Positions 51,852 to 60,773 of a stretch of 64,000 nt of DNA are shown piece after piece. A program made the position numbers and the translations under genes. Source of the stretch: Mumia sp050632745 (lineage in GTDB: Bacteria > Actinomycetota > Actinomycetes > Propionibacteriales > Nocardioidaceae); the NCBI RefSeq assembly GCF_050632745.1, contig NZ_JBODSD010000006.1, forward strand, positions 128,713 to 192,712. Reading direction: 5' to 3'. The notes below the pieces were generated by a model, which saw only the letters and a program-made list of their open reading frames with translations, had not been told where the DNA came from and searched no databases. Every line of letters starts with the position of its first letter. The stretch's first letter is position 1.

Positions 51852-52612
51852 GCGCGCCGTACGACGTCGCCGGCCGCACCTACGTCCTCACCGGGGCGAG
51901 CCGCGGCCTCGGCTTCGCGACCGCGGAGGTGCTGGTCGCGCAGGGAGCGAACGTCGTCGTGTCCGGGCGCGACGCCGACGCGGTGGACGCGGCGGTCGAG
52001 CGACTCGGAGCCGAGCACGCGGTCGGGATCCAGGCCGACAACGCCGACACCGGCACGCCCGGCGCTCTGGTCGCGGCGGCACGCGAGCGGTTCGGTGGGC
52101 TCGACGGCCTCCTGGTGAGCGTGGGCGGCCCGCCCGGCGGCAAGGTCTTCGACGTGACCGACGACCAGTGGCGCGGGGCATTCGAGTCGGTGTTCCTGGG
52201 GGCCGTCCGCACCGTCCGCGAGATCGCGCCCGAGCTGGGGGAGGGCGGCTCGATCGCGCTGGTCCTGTCCTCGTCGGTCCGCGCACCGATCGGTGGCCTG
52301 TCGATCAGCAACGGCCTCCGGCCGGGTCTCGCGATGGTCGTCAAGGACCTGGCTGACGAGCTCGGCCCGCGCGGGGTGCGCATCAACGGCCTGCTGCCCG
52401 CCCGGATCGACACCGAACGCGTCCAGTACCTGGACGAGCTCTCCGCCGACCCGGCCGCGACGCGTGCGGCGAACGAGCGGGCGATCCCGATGCGACGCTA
52501 CGGCCGGCCGGAGGAGTTCGGCGCCGCGGCGGCGTTCCTGCTGTCACCCGCCGCTTCGTACATCACCGGGATCATGCTCCCGGTCGACGGCGGCGCTCTG
52601 CGGGCTCTCTGA
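51848..52612 (+). CDS. SDR-family oxidoreductase lacking the catalytic Tyr-Lys
   Basis: 254 residues, with Rossmann motif TGASRGLGFA at 15-24 and SDR core VLSSSVRAPIGG. Where Tyr-x3-Lys should stand the sequence is SISNGLRPG, so Tyr is replaced and Lys becomes Arg. The C-terminal part is ITGIMLPVDGG. The same replacement defines an SDR subgroup whose chemistry is unsettled. It is translationally coupled to the hydratase. The last 69 bases overlap the SURF1 gene on the other strand. Confidence 0.85.
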   Translation: MSAPYDVAGRTYVLTGASRGLGFATAEVLVAQGANVVVSGRDADAVDAAVERLGAEHAVGIQADNADTGTPGALVAAARERFGGLDGLLVSVGGPPGGKVFDVTDDQWRGAFESVFLGAVRTVREIAPELGEGGSIALVLSSSVRAPIGGLSISNGLRPGLAMVVKDLADELGPRGVRINGLLPARIDTERVQYLDELSADPAATRAANERAIPMRRYGRPEEFGAAAAFLLSPAASYITGIMLPVDGGALRAL

Positions 52613-53452
52613 GGGACGAGCGGCGGTGGGGCGGGCGCCAGCGCGTGCGGCGGCCGCCCGCTCCGCCGCGGCTCGCGCAGCTGGTACGGCGCGCTGCCCG
52701 GGTCGGGCGTGGCCCGGCTTGCGGGGGCCGCGCGGGTGCGCTTCGGCCCAGGCGAACCAGCCGAACCCGACCAGGGCCAGCGCGGCGAAGAACCACCACT
52801 GCAGGCCGTAGAAGAAGTGCGGTCCCTGCCCGAGGTCGGGGCCTTCCGGAAGGATGAGCCCCTCCGCCGCCGGCTCCTGCTTCTCGAGCGCGAGATAGCC
52901 CCCTTCGTACAGGGGGTAGTCCAGCGTCGGCCCGAGCCCGAGCGTCGAGATGGCCCGGACCTGACCGTCGTCGGGCTGCGTCGCCTTCAAGGGGACGTGG
53001 TCGTCGGCGCGCCACCAGCCGACGGCGGTCACCTCGCCGCTGGGGGGCGCAGGGATGTCGAGATCGGCGCCGGTCGTGTTCGCCGATCCCATCCACCCCC
53101 GGTCCACGAGCACGGCCCGCCCGTCCTCGGTCACCAGGGGAGTCACGACCTCGACGCCGGGCCCCTGGTCGCGCGTCTGGTACTTCACGACGACCTGGGC
53201 GTCCGTGTCGTACGTCCCCGTGACCTCGACCTGCTTCCACTCGTTGCGCTGGGACGCGTCGGGATCCGTGCTCGCCACGTCCGCGGCGTTGACGGGGGTC
53301 GCGACCATGTTGTGCCGGGTCACGTCGTTGCGCGCCTGGCGCTGGTCCAGCCTGCCGAACTGCCAGAACCCCAGCCAGACGCAGACGCCGACCAGGAGCA
53401 CGACGAAGAGCGCGAACGCGATCCAGCGCCGCGTCAGCAGGAACCTGTACAC
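52544..53452 (-). CDS. SURF1-family cytochrome oxidase assembly protein
   Basis: 302 residues: an N-terminal helix (IAFALFVVLLVGVCVWLGFW), the SURF1 segment GFWQFGRLDQR, an extracytoplasmic domain (VLVDRGWMGSANT) and a second helix (WWFFAALALVGFGWFAWAEA), then a basic Ala-rich tail. SURF1 helps heme a insertion, so it functions with ctaA and ctaB at 2.8-5 kb. GTG start at 53452. The tail overlaps the SDR gene antisense. Confidence 0.92.
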   Translation of the reverse strand: MYRFLLTRRWIAFALFVVLLVGVCVWLGFWQFGRLDQRQARNDVTRHNMVATPVNAADVASTDPDASQRNEWKQVEVTGTYDTDAQVVVKYQTRDQGPGVEVVTPLVTEDGRAVLVDRGWMGSANTTGADLDIPAPPSGEVTAVGWWRADDHVPLKATQPDDGQVRAISTLGLGPTLDYPLYEGGYLALEKQEPAAEGLILPEGPDLGQGPHFFYGLQWWFFAALALVGFGWFAWAEAHPRGPRKPGHARPGQRAVPAARAAAERAAAARAGARPTAARPSESPQSAAVDREHDPGDVRSGG

Positions 53453-53458
53453 AACTCG

Positions 53459-53464
53459 ACGGTA
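53459..53464 (-). promoter_or_regulatory. -10 box of the SURF1 gene, leaderless
   Basis: TACCGT on the minus strand, six bases (CGAGTT), GTG at 53452. It lies in a 65-base divergent gap with moaA. Confidence 0.5.
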
Positions 53465-53505
53465 GCGAACGCTTCCACGCCCTCCGGTGGGCAGGTCCAG
53501 CCGCC

Positions 53506-53511
53506 TAGACT
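53506..53511 (+). promoter_or_regulatory. -10 box of moaA, leaderless
   Basis: TAGACT, six bases (GACGGC), ATG at 53518. Confidence 0.6.
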
Positions 53512-53517
53512 GACGGC

Positions 53518-54552
53518 ATGACCGCCGACACCGTCGTGCAGCCCCGTACAGGAGACGCCCGCGCAGGTCTTCCCGACCGCCACGGCCGCGTCGCGACCGA
53601 CCTCCGCGTCTCCCTGACAGACCGCTGCAACCTGCGGTGCCAGTACTGCATGCCCGCCGAGGGCCTCGACTGGATGCCCACCGAGGAGACCCTCACCGAC
53701 GACGAGGTGGTCCGCCTCGTGACGATCGGGGTCGAGCGGCTCGGCATCACCGACGTCCGCTTCACCGGTGGCGAGCCCCTGCTGCGGCGAGGCCTGACGG
53801 GCATCGTCGCGGCGACGAAGGCCCTCTCGCCCTCGCCGACGGTGTCCCTCACGTCCAACGGCCTCGGTCTGAAGCACACGGCCCAGGCGCTCGCGGACGC
53901 CGGCCTGGACCGGGTCAACATCAGCCTCGACACCATCCGGCCCGACACCTTCGAGCAGATCACTCGCCGCAACCGCCACGCGGACGTCGTCGCGGGCCTC
54001 GAGGCGGCCCAGGCGGCCGGGATCGCGCCGGTGAAGGTCAACGCGGTGCTCCTGCGGGGCATCAACGACGACCAGGCCCCGGAGCTGCTGGCGTGGTGCC
54101 TCGAACGGGGCTACCGGCTCCGCTTCATCGAGCAGATGCCGCTGGACGCGCAGCACGGGTGGGACCGCGGCTCGATGGTGACCGCCGACGAGATCTTCGA
54201 GAAGCTCGCCCCGTACGTCGAGCTCAGCCCGGCCGACCGCGACCGTGGCTCCGCACCGGCCGAGGAGTTCCTGGTCGACGGCGGTCCGGCCACGGTCGGC
54301 ATCATCGCGTCCGTCACGCGCCCGTTCTGCGGCGACTGCGACCGCGTACGCCTGACGGCCGACGGCCAGGTCCGCAACTGCCTGTTCGCCCGCGAGGAGT
54401 CCGACCTGCGGGCTGCGCTGCGCGGTGGGGCGTCGGACGACGAGATCGCCGACCGGTGGCGTGCCGCGATGTGGAGCAAGCTGCCGGGCCACGGGATCGA
54501 CGACGTCGGCTTCCTGCAGCCGAGCCGGCCCATGTCGGCCATCGGCGGATAG
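53518..54552 (+). CDS. moaA: GTP 3',8-cyclase MoaA
   Basis: 344-residue radical SAM enzyme, first step of molybdopterin synthesis from GTP. The radical SAM cluster is C37-x3-C41-x2-C44 (CNLRCQYC), the second cluster uses FCGDC and RNCLF, and the C-terminus ends in the functional Gly-Gly (SAIGG). No other molybdopterin gene is adjacent. Confidence 0.97.
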   Translation: MTADTVVQPRTGDARAGLPDRHGRVATDLRVSLTDRCNLRCQYCMPAEGLDWMPTEETLTDDEVVRLVTIGVERLGITDVRFTGGEPLLRRGLTGIVAATKALSPSPTVSLTSNGLGLKHTAQALADAGLDRVNISLDTIRPDTFEQITRRNRHADVVAGLEAAQAAGIAPVKVNAVLLRGINDDQAPELLAWCLERGYRLRFIEQMPLDAQHGWDRGSMVTADEIFEKLAPYVELSPADRDRGSAPAEEFLVDGGPATVGIIASVTRPFCGDCDRVRLTADGQVRNCLFAREESDLRAALRGGASDDEIADRWRAAMWSKLPGHGIDDVGFLQPSRPMSAIGG

Positions 54553-54588
54553 ATACGCGCTCGGTGCCGCCCAGCGGGCGGTGAGTGG

Positions 54589-54618
54589 GGTCCCACGGAC
54601 CCGCGTCACCGTGGGACC
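54589..54618. terminator. Hairpin between moaA and the next convergent gene
   Basis: GGTCCCACGG and CCGTGGGACC pair over ten bases around a ten-base loop. Fits a shared terminator for convergent genes. Confidence 0.6.
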
Positions 54619-54622
54619 AGGG

Positions 54623-54853
54623 TCACCGCTCGGGCGTGACCTCGGAGACCGGCTTCGTCTCCTTCCAGAAGCCTCGCGCCGACAGGAACCGCCGCAGCGA
54701 CTCCTCGTGCTCGTCGCACGCCAGCCACGTCTTGCGCCGGTCGGGAGTGTGGATCTTGGGGTTGTTCCACAGGAGGGCGTGCGTCGCGGGGTTCTCGCAC
54801 CCCTTCGCCGAGCAGATCAGAGGAGCCTGGTCGGCGGGGTCAGTCTCGGTCAT
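54623..54853 (-). CDS. Small Cys/His protein, probable zinc binder
   Basis: 76 residues with C-x4-C (ICSAKGCEN) and C-x2-H (LACDEHEE), a likely single zinc site, and an RRFLSARGFW tail. It overlaps the DUF3099 gene upstream by 14 bases. Found widely in actinobacteria as a hypothetical; role unknown. Confidence 0.8.
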   Translation of the reverse strand: MTETDPADQAPLICSAKGCENPATHALLWNNPKIHTPDRRKTWLACDEHEESLRRFLSARGFWKETKPVSEVTPER

Positions 54854-55253
54854 CGCGTCCCGTCGGGTCGTGGGGGTGGTCGCGACCCGCTTCGCTCGCG
54901 GGACCTGCGGCGGAGGAGGAGTCGTTCGCGCTACCCGCGGTGCCGGAGTCGTCGGCGGGTTTGGTCACCGGACCGGTGCCGAGCTGGCCGATCGGCTCGG
55001 GATGGACCACGTCGGCCTGCGGGAGCGGCTTGCGGCGGGCGGTGTTGGCGAACACCACCGCGACGTAGGGCAGCACCAGCGCGCCCAGGATGAAGAACCA
55101 GCGGGCCCATCCGTCGACCACCACGGCCAGGATGAAGCAGACCGTACGGATCAGCATCGACACCAGGTAGCGGTTCTGCCGGTGGCGAAGCTCTTCGCTA
55201 CGGCCGACCTGCGCGGTCGTGATCGCGACCGCGTCGTCGTGACGATCCTCCAT
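54840..55253 (-). CDS. DUF3099 membrane protein
   Basis: 137 residues. Two helices in the middle (about 34-75, VSMLIRTVCFILAVVVDGW and FILGALVLPYVAVVFANTA) match DUF3099; the tail is long, charged and Ser/Asp-rich. The ATG at 55253 follows GGAGGG. Function unknown. Confidence 0.85.
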   Translation of the reverse strand: MEDRHDDAVAITTAQVGRSEELRHRQNRYLVSMLIRTVCFILAVVVDGWARWFFILGALVLPYVAVVFANTARRKPLPQADVVHPEPIGQLGTGPVTKPADDSGTAGSANDSSSAAGPASEAGRDHPHDPTGRDDRD

Positions 55254-55295
55254 CCCTCCACGGTACGCCAGCCGATCAGCGGCATGATGGGCAGC

Positions 55296-55511
55296 ATGAC
55301 GAACCGCACGTACCGCATCACCGAGATCGTCGGCACCTCCACGGAGGGCGTCACGGACGCGATCACCAACGGCATCCAGCGGGCCTCCCGCACCCTGCGC
55401 CACCTGGACTGGTTCGAGGTCGAGGGCATCCGCGGCCACATCGAGGGAGACCAGGTCGAGCACTACCAGGTGACCCTCAAGATCGGGTTCCGCCTCGAGG
55501 ACGACGAGTAG
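55296..55511 (+). CDS. Dodecin (flavin-binding protein)
   Basis: 71-residue dodecin that assembles into 12-mers and stores flavins. The conserved pattern is visible: EIVGTSTEGVTDAI, LDWFEVEGIRG and YQVTLKIGF, including the flavin-stacking Trp. It lies four bases before sixA. Confidence 0.93.
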   Translation: MTNRTYRITEIVGTSTEGVTDAITNGIQRASRTLRHLDWFEVEGIRGHIEGDQVEHYQVTLKIGFRLEDDE

Positions 55512-55515
55512 GGGC

Positions 55516-56031
55516 GTGAAGCAGCTCGTGGTGGTGCGGCACGCCAAGGCTGAGGCGTCCGCACCCTCCGACGAGGCCCGGGCCCTGACCGCCCGCGGCC
55601 ACGCCGACGCGCGCCGGCGCGGCGAGCAGCTCGCCGACTTCGTGACCGGGACCGCCCGTGCCCTCGTCTCCCCGGCGGTGCGCACACGCGAGACCTTCGA
55701 CGAGCTCAACCTCGCCCTGGGGCTCGACGCCGACCACGTGTCGTACCCGAAGACCCTGTACGACGCCACCGCGCACCGCGTCCTGCAGGAGGTCCGCTAC
55801 CTCGACGAGGAGCCGAGCACGGTGATCGTCGTCGGGCACAACCCGGCGATGGGCGACCTGGTGTGGATGCTGCACGACGGCACGCACAACGGGGCGTGGA
55901 AGGCGTACGGCGACCGGGGCTTCCCGACCTCGGCGGCGGCGGTCCTGACGTACGACGGGGAGTGGTTCGACATCGATCCTCGGACGATGCGCCTCGAGGA
56001 CTACCTCGCGCCGCCTCCGAAGGCACGCTAG
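55516..56031 (+). CDS. sixA: SixA-type phosphohistidine phosphatase
   Basis: 171 residues of the histidine phosphatase superfamily. The RHG-type motif is VVVRHAKAE (His9) and the second catalytic His is in VIVVGHNPAMG. It likely removes phosphate from histidines. GTG start; it converges with serB after one base. Confidence 0.88.
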   Translation: MKQLVVVRHAKAEASAPSDEARALTARGHADARRRGEQLADFVTGTARALVSPAVRTRETFDELNLALGLDADHVSYPKTLYDATAHRVLQEVRYLDEEPSTVIVVGHNPAMGDLVWMLHDGTHNGAWKAYGDRGFPTSAAAVLTYDGEWFDIDPRTMRLEDYLAPPPKAR

Positions 56032-56032
56032 G

Positions 56033-57250
56033 TCAGACGACGACCTCGGCGTCGGCCGCCTCGATCTCCTCGCGGGTGATGCCGAGGAGGAAGACGATCG
56101 CGTCGAGGTACGGCAGCGAGAGCGAGGTGTCCGCGGCGTCGCGCACGGCGGGCTTGGCGTTGAAGGCGATGCCGAGCCCGGCGGCGTCCAGCATGTCGAG
56201 GTCGTTGGCGCCGTCCCCGATCGCCACCGTGTTGGCCAGGGAGATCCCGGCCTCGTCGGCGAACCGGCGCAGCGCCGCGGCCTTGCCGGCGCGGTCGACG
56301 ATCGCCCCCGTGACGCGTCCGGTCAGCCGGCCGTCGGCGACCTCGAGCGTGTTGGCCGCCCAGTAGTCGATCCCGAGGTCGGCCGCGAGCTTGTCGATGA
56401 TCTGCATGAAGCCGCCGGAGACCAGCGCGAAGCGGTAGCCGAGCCGCTTGAGCGTCCGGATCATCGTCCGCGCCCCCGGGGCGAGCTGGATCGCCTCGTA
56501 CACCTCGTCGAGCGCCGACTCCTCGACGCCCTCGAGGAGCGCGACGCGATCGCGCAGCGAGGCGGCAAAGTCGAGCTCGCCGCGCATCGCGGCCGCCGTG
56601 ACCTCGGCGACCTCCTTCTCGTACCCGGCGTGCGCGGCGATCATCTCGATCACCTCACCCTGGATCAGCGTGGAGTCCACGTCCATCACGACGAGGCGCT
56701 GAGCGTGCTGGTGGATCCCGAGCGGCTGCACGGCGACGTCGACCCCTTGCCGCGCCGCCTCCATGGACAGGGAGCGGCGCAGGGCCTCCGGGTCGGCGCC
56801 CGAGACGTCGAGGTCGATCGCGGTCACGGGGTAGCGCGCCATCCGGACGATCCGGTCGATGTTGCCGCCCGCGGCCGCGACCTGCGCGGTCACCGCGGAG
56901 AACTGCCCCGGGAGCAGGGGAGCACCGAGCACCGTGACGTGGCTGCGTCCCCGGCGGCGACCGCGGTTGTCGCCACGGCCGTACGAGAGGTCGTGCTCCA
57001 TCCCCAGCTCGCCCGCGACCGCGGCCACGGACTGCTCGAACGCCGTACGGTCGGTCGGCTCGGTGAGCAGGACGGCGAGCACGAGGCGCCCGCGGAGCAC
57101 GATCTGCTCGACGTCGATGACCTCGACGTCGTACGGCGCGACGGCCTCGAAGAGGCGGGCGGTGACGCCGGCATGGTCGCGCCCCAGGAGCGTCACGGAG
57201 ACCGTGGGAGCGTCGAGCGGCGCGGTCGGCGTGGGGACGGGCTCGTTCAC
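56033..57250 (-). CDS. serB: Phosphoserine phosphatase with two ACT domains
   Basis: 405 residues, last step of serine synthesis. Two ACT domains (about 15-175, separated by an Arg-rich stretch) precede a HAD phosphatase with nucleophile D190 (MDVDSTLIQGE), plus GDGANDLDML. The long N-terminus is usual in actinobacteria and suggests serine feedback. It overlaps nothing; GTG start, leaderless promoter. Confidence 0.95.
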   Translation of the reverse strand: MNEPVPTPTAPLDAPTVSVTLLGRDHAGVTARLFEAVAPYDVEVIDVEQIVLRGRLVLAVLLTEPTDRTAFEQSVAAVAGELGMEHDLSYGRGDNRGRRRGRSHVTVLGAPLLPGQFSAVTAQVAAAGGNIDRIVRMARYPVTAIDLDVSGADPEALRRSLSMEAARQGVDVAVQPLGIHQHAQRLVVMDVDSTLIQGEVIEMIAAHAGYEKEVAEVTAAAMRGELDFAASLRDRVALLEGVEESALDEVYEAIQLAPGARTMIRTLKRLGYRFALVSGGFMQIIDKLAADLGIDYWAANTLEVADGRLTGRVTGAIVDRAGKAAALRRFADEAGISLANTVAIGDGANDLDMLDAAGLGIAFNAKPAVRDAADTSLSLPYLDAIVFLLGITREEIEAADAEVVV

Positions 57251-57256
57251 GCCACG

Positions 57257-57262
57257 AGGTTA
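57257..57262 (-). promoter_or_regulatory. -10 box of serB, leaderless
   Basis: TAACCT on the minus strand, six bases (CGTGGC), GTG at 57250. Confidence 0.55.
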
Positions 57263-57279
57263 GGCCATCCCGGCGGGGG

Positions 57280-58035
57280 TCAGCGGGGTCGACCCGCGGT
57301 GCAGGCGACGACGAGGGCGTGGCGGGCAGTGCGCGCGAGGGTACGCAGGTGCGCGGCCCGCGTGTCCGACTCCCAGGCCGTCACGGCGGCGGACTCGGTG
57401 TCCGCGGCGAGCTCGGCGATCGCGAGGCACCGCAGCGCGGTTGCGGCCAGCTGCTCCGCCCGCGGGTCGTAGCCGGGCGCCAGCGCCGGCGCGGTCGCCT
57501 CACGGATGTCGGCGAGCGCCTCGCGCACCTCGGGCCGCCAGCGCGCGACGTCGAGAGAGAGCAGCTCGTCGGCCGTGCCCGCCAGCTCGGTGCGCAGCTC
57601 CCGGGAGGACTCCGCGACGCCGGCGGTGGGGGAGACGGGGTGAGCGTCGTACAGGTGCCAGAAGACGCCGCTCCCGACGACCTCCGGCACGACGCCGACG
57701 CCGATCCCTTCGACGACGACCGCCTCTCCGGCGTCGGTGGCGGCGGCGGTGAACGGTGCGGGGCCGGCCAGCCCGTACGGGTCGCCGGGCTCGGGGAGTG
57801 CCAGCGAGGCTCCGGTGGCTCCTGCCCGCCGAAGTGCCCCCCACGCGAGCAGCAGCGGCTCCGCGCTCGGCGCGTCGCCGTCACGCTGCGCGAGCAACCC
57901 CGCCGTGCCGCCGAGGACGTGGTGCGCAGCGTCGTCCGCGCGTACGGCGTCGGTCGCGGTCTCGAGCGGCGCCGCGTCGGCGAGCCAGGCGTTGAACCAG
58001 CACACCCAACGTGCTGAGCGGGTCAGGGAGGGCAC
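57280..58035 (-). CDS. Conserved hypothetical protein
   Basis: 251 residues, Ala-rich, mostly helical with a mixed N-terminal half (GLAGPAPFTAAATDAGEAVVV); no signal, no helix anchors, no motif I recognise. GTG start with a TAGGCT box seven bases upstream. It lies between serB and an ABC ATPase, and its function cannot be inferred. Confidence 0.7.
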   Translation of the reverse strand: MPSLTRSARWVCWFNAWLADAAPLETATDAVRADDAAHHVLGGTAGLLAQRDGDAPSAEPLLLAWGALRRAGATGASLALPEPGDPYGLAGPAPFTAAATDAGEAVVVEGIGVGVVPEVVGSGVFWHLYDAHPVSPTAGVAESSRELRTELAGTADELLSLDVARWRPEVREALADIREATAPALAPGYDPRAEQLAATALRCLAIAELAADTESAAVTAWESDTRAAHLRTLARTARHALVVACTAGRPR

Positions 58036-58042
58036 GACGACG

Positions 58043-58048
58043 AGCCTA
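58043..58048 (-). promoter_or_regulatory. -10 box of the hypothetical gene, near-leaderless
   Basis: TAGGCT on the minus strand, seven bases before the GTG at 58035, the one member with spacing of seven. Confidence 0.5.
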
Positions 58049-58137
58049 GGACGTCAGGTCCGAACCCGCGTCGCGCGGTGGGACCACGGGTGCCGTAGGT
58101 TTGTGACGCCCACCCGTGAACAGCGCAGGAGTAGTGC

Positions 58138-58926
58138 ATGGCGCCCGTGCTCGAGCTCGCCGACGTCACCGTACGACGCGGCACCGCCACGTTGCTCGAC
58201 GACGTCAGCTGGACGGTCCGCGAGGGCGAACGCTGGGTGGTTCTCGGTCCCAACGGCGCGGGCAAGACCACCATGCTGCAGATCGCGTCGACGCAGATGC
58301 ACCCGACGGCGGGTGTGGCGACCGTGCTGGAGGAGATCCTCGGCGCCGTCGACGTGTTCGAGCTGCGTCCGCGGATCGGCTACACGAGTGCGGCGGTCGC
58401 CGAGCGCATCCCGCGCGCCGAGCGCGTGCTCGACGTGGTGCTCACCGCGTCGTACGGCGTGACCGGACGGTGGCGCGAGGAGTACGAGGAGTTCGACGAG
58501 GCGCGCGCGGTCCTGCTGCTGCGGCTGATGGGCGTGGACGGGCTGGTCGACCGCACCTTCGGCACGCTCAGCGAGGGCGAGCGCAAGCGCGTGCTGATCG
58601 CGCGAGCGCTGATGACCGACCCCGAGCTGCTCCTCCTCGACGAGCCTGCTGCCGGCCTCGACCTCGGCGGGCGCGAGGACCTGGTCTCCAACCTCGGCAA
58701 GCTCGCGCGCGACCCCGAGGCGCCCGTGCTCATCCTCGTCTCGCACCACGTCGAGGAGGTCCCGCCGGGCTTCACCCACGTGCTGATGCTGCGCGACGGC
58801 AAGGTCACCGCCCAGGGCCCGATCGAGGACACGCTCACCGCGCAGAACCTTGCGATCACCTTCCAGATGCCGCTCATCCTCGAGGTCCGCGACGGCCGGT
58901 ACGCCGCCCGCCGGGCGCCGCGCTGA
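58138..58926 (+). CDS. ABC ATP-binding protein, orphan
   Basis: 262 residues, complete ABC ATPase: GPNGAGKTTML, signature LSEGERKRVLIAR (Glu in place of the first Gly) and LLLLDEPAAGLD. No permease gene adjoins it. It resembles ModF/YlmA-like soluble ATPases. ATG after GCAGGAG. Confidence 0.9.
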   Translation: MAPVLELADVTVRRGTATLLDDVSWTVREGERWVVLGPNGAGKTTMLQIASTQMHPTAGVATVLEEILGAVDVFELRPRIGYTSAAVAERIPRAERVLDVVLTASYGVTGRWREEYEEFDEARAVLLLRLMGVDGLVDRTFGTLSEGERKRVLIARALMTDPELLLLDEPAAGLDLGGREDLVSNLGKLARDPEAPVLILVSHHVEEVPPGFTHVLMLRDGKVTAQGPIEDTLTAQNLAITFQMPLILEVRDGRYAARRAPR

Positions 58927-58993
58927 GCCGACGCCGCCGCACCGGCTGGCGTGGCGCACGCCCGCCGTCGCCTCCGTAGGACCACGCGTCCCC

Positions 58994-58999
58994 TAGAGT
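58994..58999 (+). promoter_or_regulatory. -10 box of the NfeD gene, leaderless
   Basis: TAGAGT, six bases (CGCGGC), ATG at 59006. The spacer is the same sequence as that of ctaB. Confidence 0.6.
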
Positions 59000-59005
59000 C
59001 GCGGC

Positions 59006-59464
59006 ATGGACGGGTTCATGAACTGGCTCTCCGACAACGGATGGGCCGGCTGGCTGGGTCTCGGACTGCTGCTCGCGGTCGCCGAGCTGATGAGTCTCGA
59101 CCTGGTCCTGCTGATGCTCGCCGTGGGGGCCTTCGCCGGTGCGGGCGCCGCGGCGTTCGGCGCGCCGTTCGCGGTCTCCGCGCTGGTCGCGAGCGCCGTC
59201 TCGCTCGCCATGCTGCTGCTGGCCCGCCCGTCGATGATCAAGCGGCTGCACCGCGGGCCCGACCTGGCCACGGGGACCAAGGCGCTGATCGGCTCGAGCG
59301 CCGTCGCGCTCACCGCCGTCGACGCGCACCAGGGTCAGGTGAAGATCGGCGGCGAGACCTGGTCGGCACGGTCGTTCGACCCCGCGGTGACGATCGAGGA
59401 GGGCACCCGCGTGTCCGTCTTCGAGATCGACGGTGCGACCGCCGTCGTCTACCCGGAGGAGTAG
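59006..59464 (+). CDS. NfeD-like membrane protein
   Basis: 152 residues: three or four helices in the first half (WAGWLGLGLLLAVAELM onward), then a small OB-type domain (IGSSAVALTAVDAHQGQVKI). NfeD proteins work with SPFH/stomatin partners in membrane domain organisation. Its partner follows after 75 bases. Confidence 0.9.
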   Translation: MDGFMNWLSDNGWAGWLGLGLLLAVAELMSLDLVLLMLAVGAFAGAGAAAFGAPFAVSALVASAVSLAMLLLARPSMIKRLHRGPDLATGTKALIGSSAVALTAVDAHQGQVKIGGETWSARSFDPAVTIEEGTRVSVFEIDGATAVVYPEE

Positions 59465-59539
59465 CCCCGGAGCAGCCTTCGGTCTGACCGCCCGGTGCGC
59501 TAGTGTCCGGACCACAGCCCCCGAAGAGCGAGGATCTCC

Positions 59540-60688
59540 ATGGCAGCCCTCATCGTCCTGGCCCTGCTGGCGCTCGCCGTGGTGGTCGTGCTGGCGAAGT
59601 CGATCCAGATCGTCCCGCAGGCGCGCGCCGGCATCGTGGAGCGCTTCGGGAAGTACAAGACGACGCTCAACGCCGGGCTCAACGTCATCACGCCGTTCGT
59701 CGACAAGGTGTCGTTCAAGATCGACCTCCGCGAGCAGGTCGTCTCGTTCCCGCCGCAGCCGGTGATCACCGAGGACAACCTCGTCGTCTCCATCGACACC
59801 GTCATCTACTTCCAGGTCACCAACCCCATCGCCGCGACGTACGAGATCTCCAACTACATCCAGGCGATCGAGCAGCTGACCATGACGACGCTGCGCAACA
59901 TCATCGGCGGCATGACGCTCGAGCAGACGCTCACCAGCCGCGACGAGATCAACACCAAGCTGCGCGGCGTCCTCGACGAGGCGACCGGCAAGTGGGGCAT
60001 CCGCGTCAACCGCGTCGAGCTCAAGGGCGTCGACCCGCCGCCGTCGATCAAGGACTCGATGGAGAAGCAGATGCGCGCCGACCGCGACAAGCGCGCCGCG
60101 ATCCTCCAGGCCGAGGGCAGCCGGCAGGCCGCGATCCTGACCGCCGAGGGCGAGAAGCAGTCGCAGATCCTCCGTGCGGAGGGCGACCGCGAGGCACAGA
60201 TCCTCAGCGCCCAGGCCAAGCGCGAGTCCTCGATCCTGACCGCACAGGGCGAGGCGCAGGCGATCGCGACCGTGTTCCAGGCGATCCACGACGGCCAGCC
60301 CGACCAGTCTCTGCTGGCCTATCAATACCTCCAGATGCTGCCCGAGATCGCCCAGGGCGACGCCAACAAGCTCTGGATCATCCCGAGCGAGGTCGGCGAC
60401 GCCCTCAAGGGGCTCGGTGCCGCGATCGGCCAGATCCCGGCCGTCGTCGACGGGCCGCGCACCCGCGTCTCGTACGACGCCCCCGTCGGCGGAGACGTCC
60501 CCGAGCCCGACCTCACGGCGGCCCACCGGGCCGTCGACGAGGCGCTCGAGGCCGCGAAGGAGGCGTCCCGCCCGGACGTGCCCAACCGCGCGCCGGAGCA
60601 GTCGCTCGGCGTGGCCGACGAGCGCCCCAACGCCTGGGAGGACGACACCACGCAGATCTGGGACGAAGAGCCGCCGCAGCAGCCGTGA
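59540..60688 (+). CDS. SPFH/Band 7 (stomatin-like) protein
   Basis: 382 residues: one N-terminal helix, SPFH domain (QIVPQARAGIVERFGKYK), a coiled coil with repeated Ala/Glu-rich units (RAAILQAEGSRQ, AAILTAEGEKQ, SQILRAEGDRE, AQILSAQAKRE) and a Pro/Asp-rich tail. Forms membrane rafts with NfeD. A TAGTGT box at 59501 lies upstream. Confidence 0.94.
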   Translation: MAALIVLALLALAVVVVLAKSIQIVPQARAGIVERFGKYKTTLNAGLNVITPFVDKVSFKIDLREQVVSFPPQPVITEDNLVVSIDTVIYFQVTNPIAATYEISNYIQAIEQLTMTTLRNIIGGMTLEQTLTSRDEINTKLRGVLDEATGKWGIRVNRVELKGVDPPPSIKDSMEKQMRADRDKRAAILQAEGSRQAAILTAEGEKQSQILRAEGDREAQILSAQAKRESSILTAQGEAQAIATVFQAIHDGQPDQSLLAYQYLQMLPEIAQGDANKLWIIPSEVGDALKGLGAAIGQIPAVVDGPRTRVSYDAPVGGDVPEPDLTAAHRAVDEALEAAKEASRPDVPNRAPEQSLGVADERPNAWEDDTTQIWDEEPPQQP

Positions 60689-60773
60689 GCGTTGCGTCCA
60701 CCAGTAGCGCGGTCGCGCGATCGGGAGCACACTGAAGGAAAGGTCCAGTCCAGCTCCTCCTCAGGAGGCCGCC

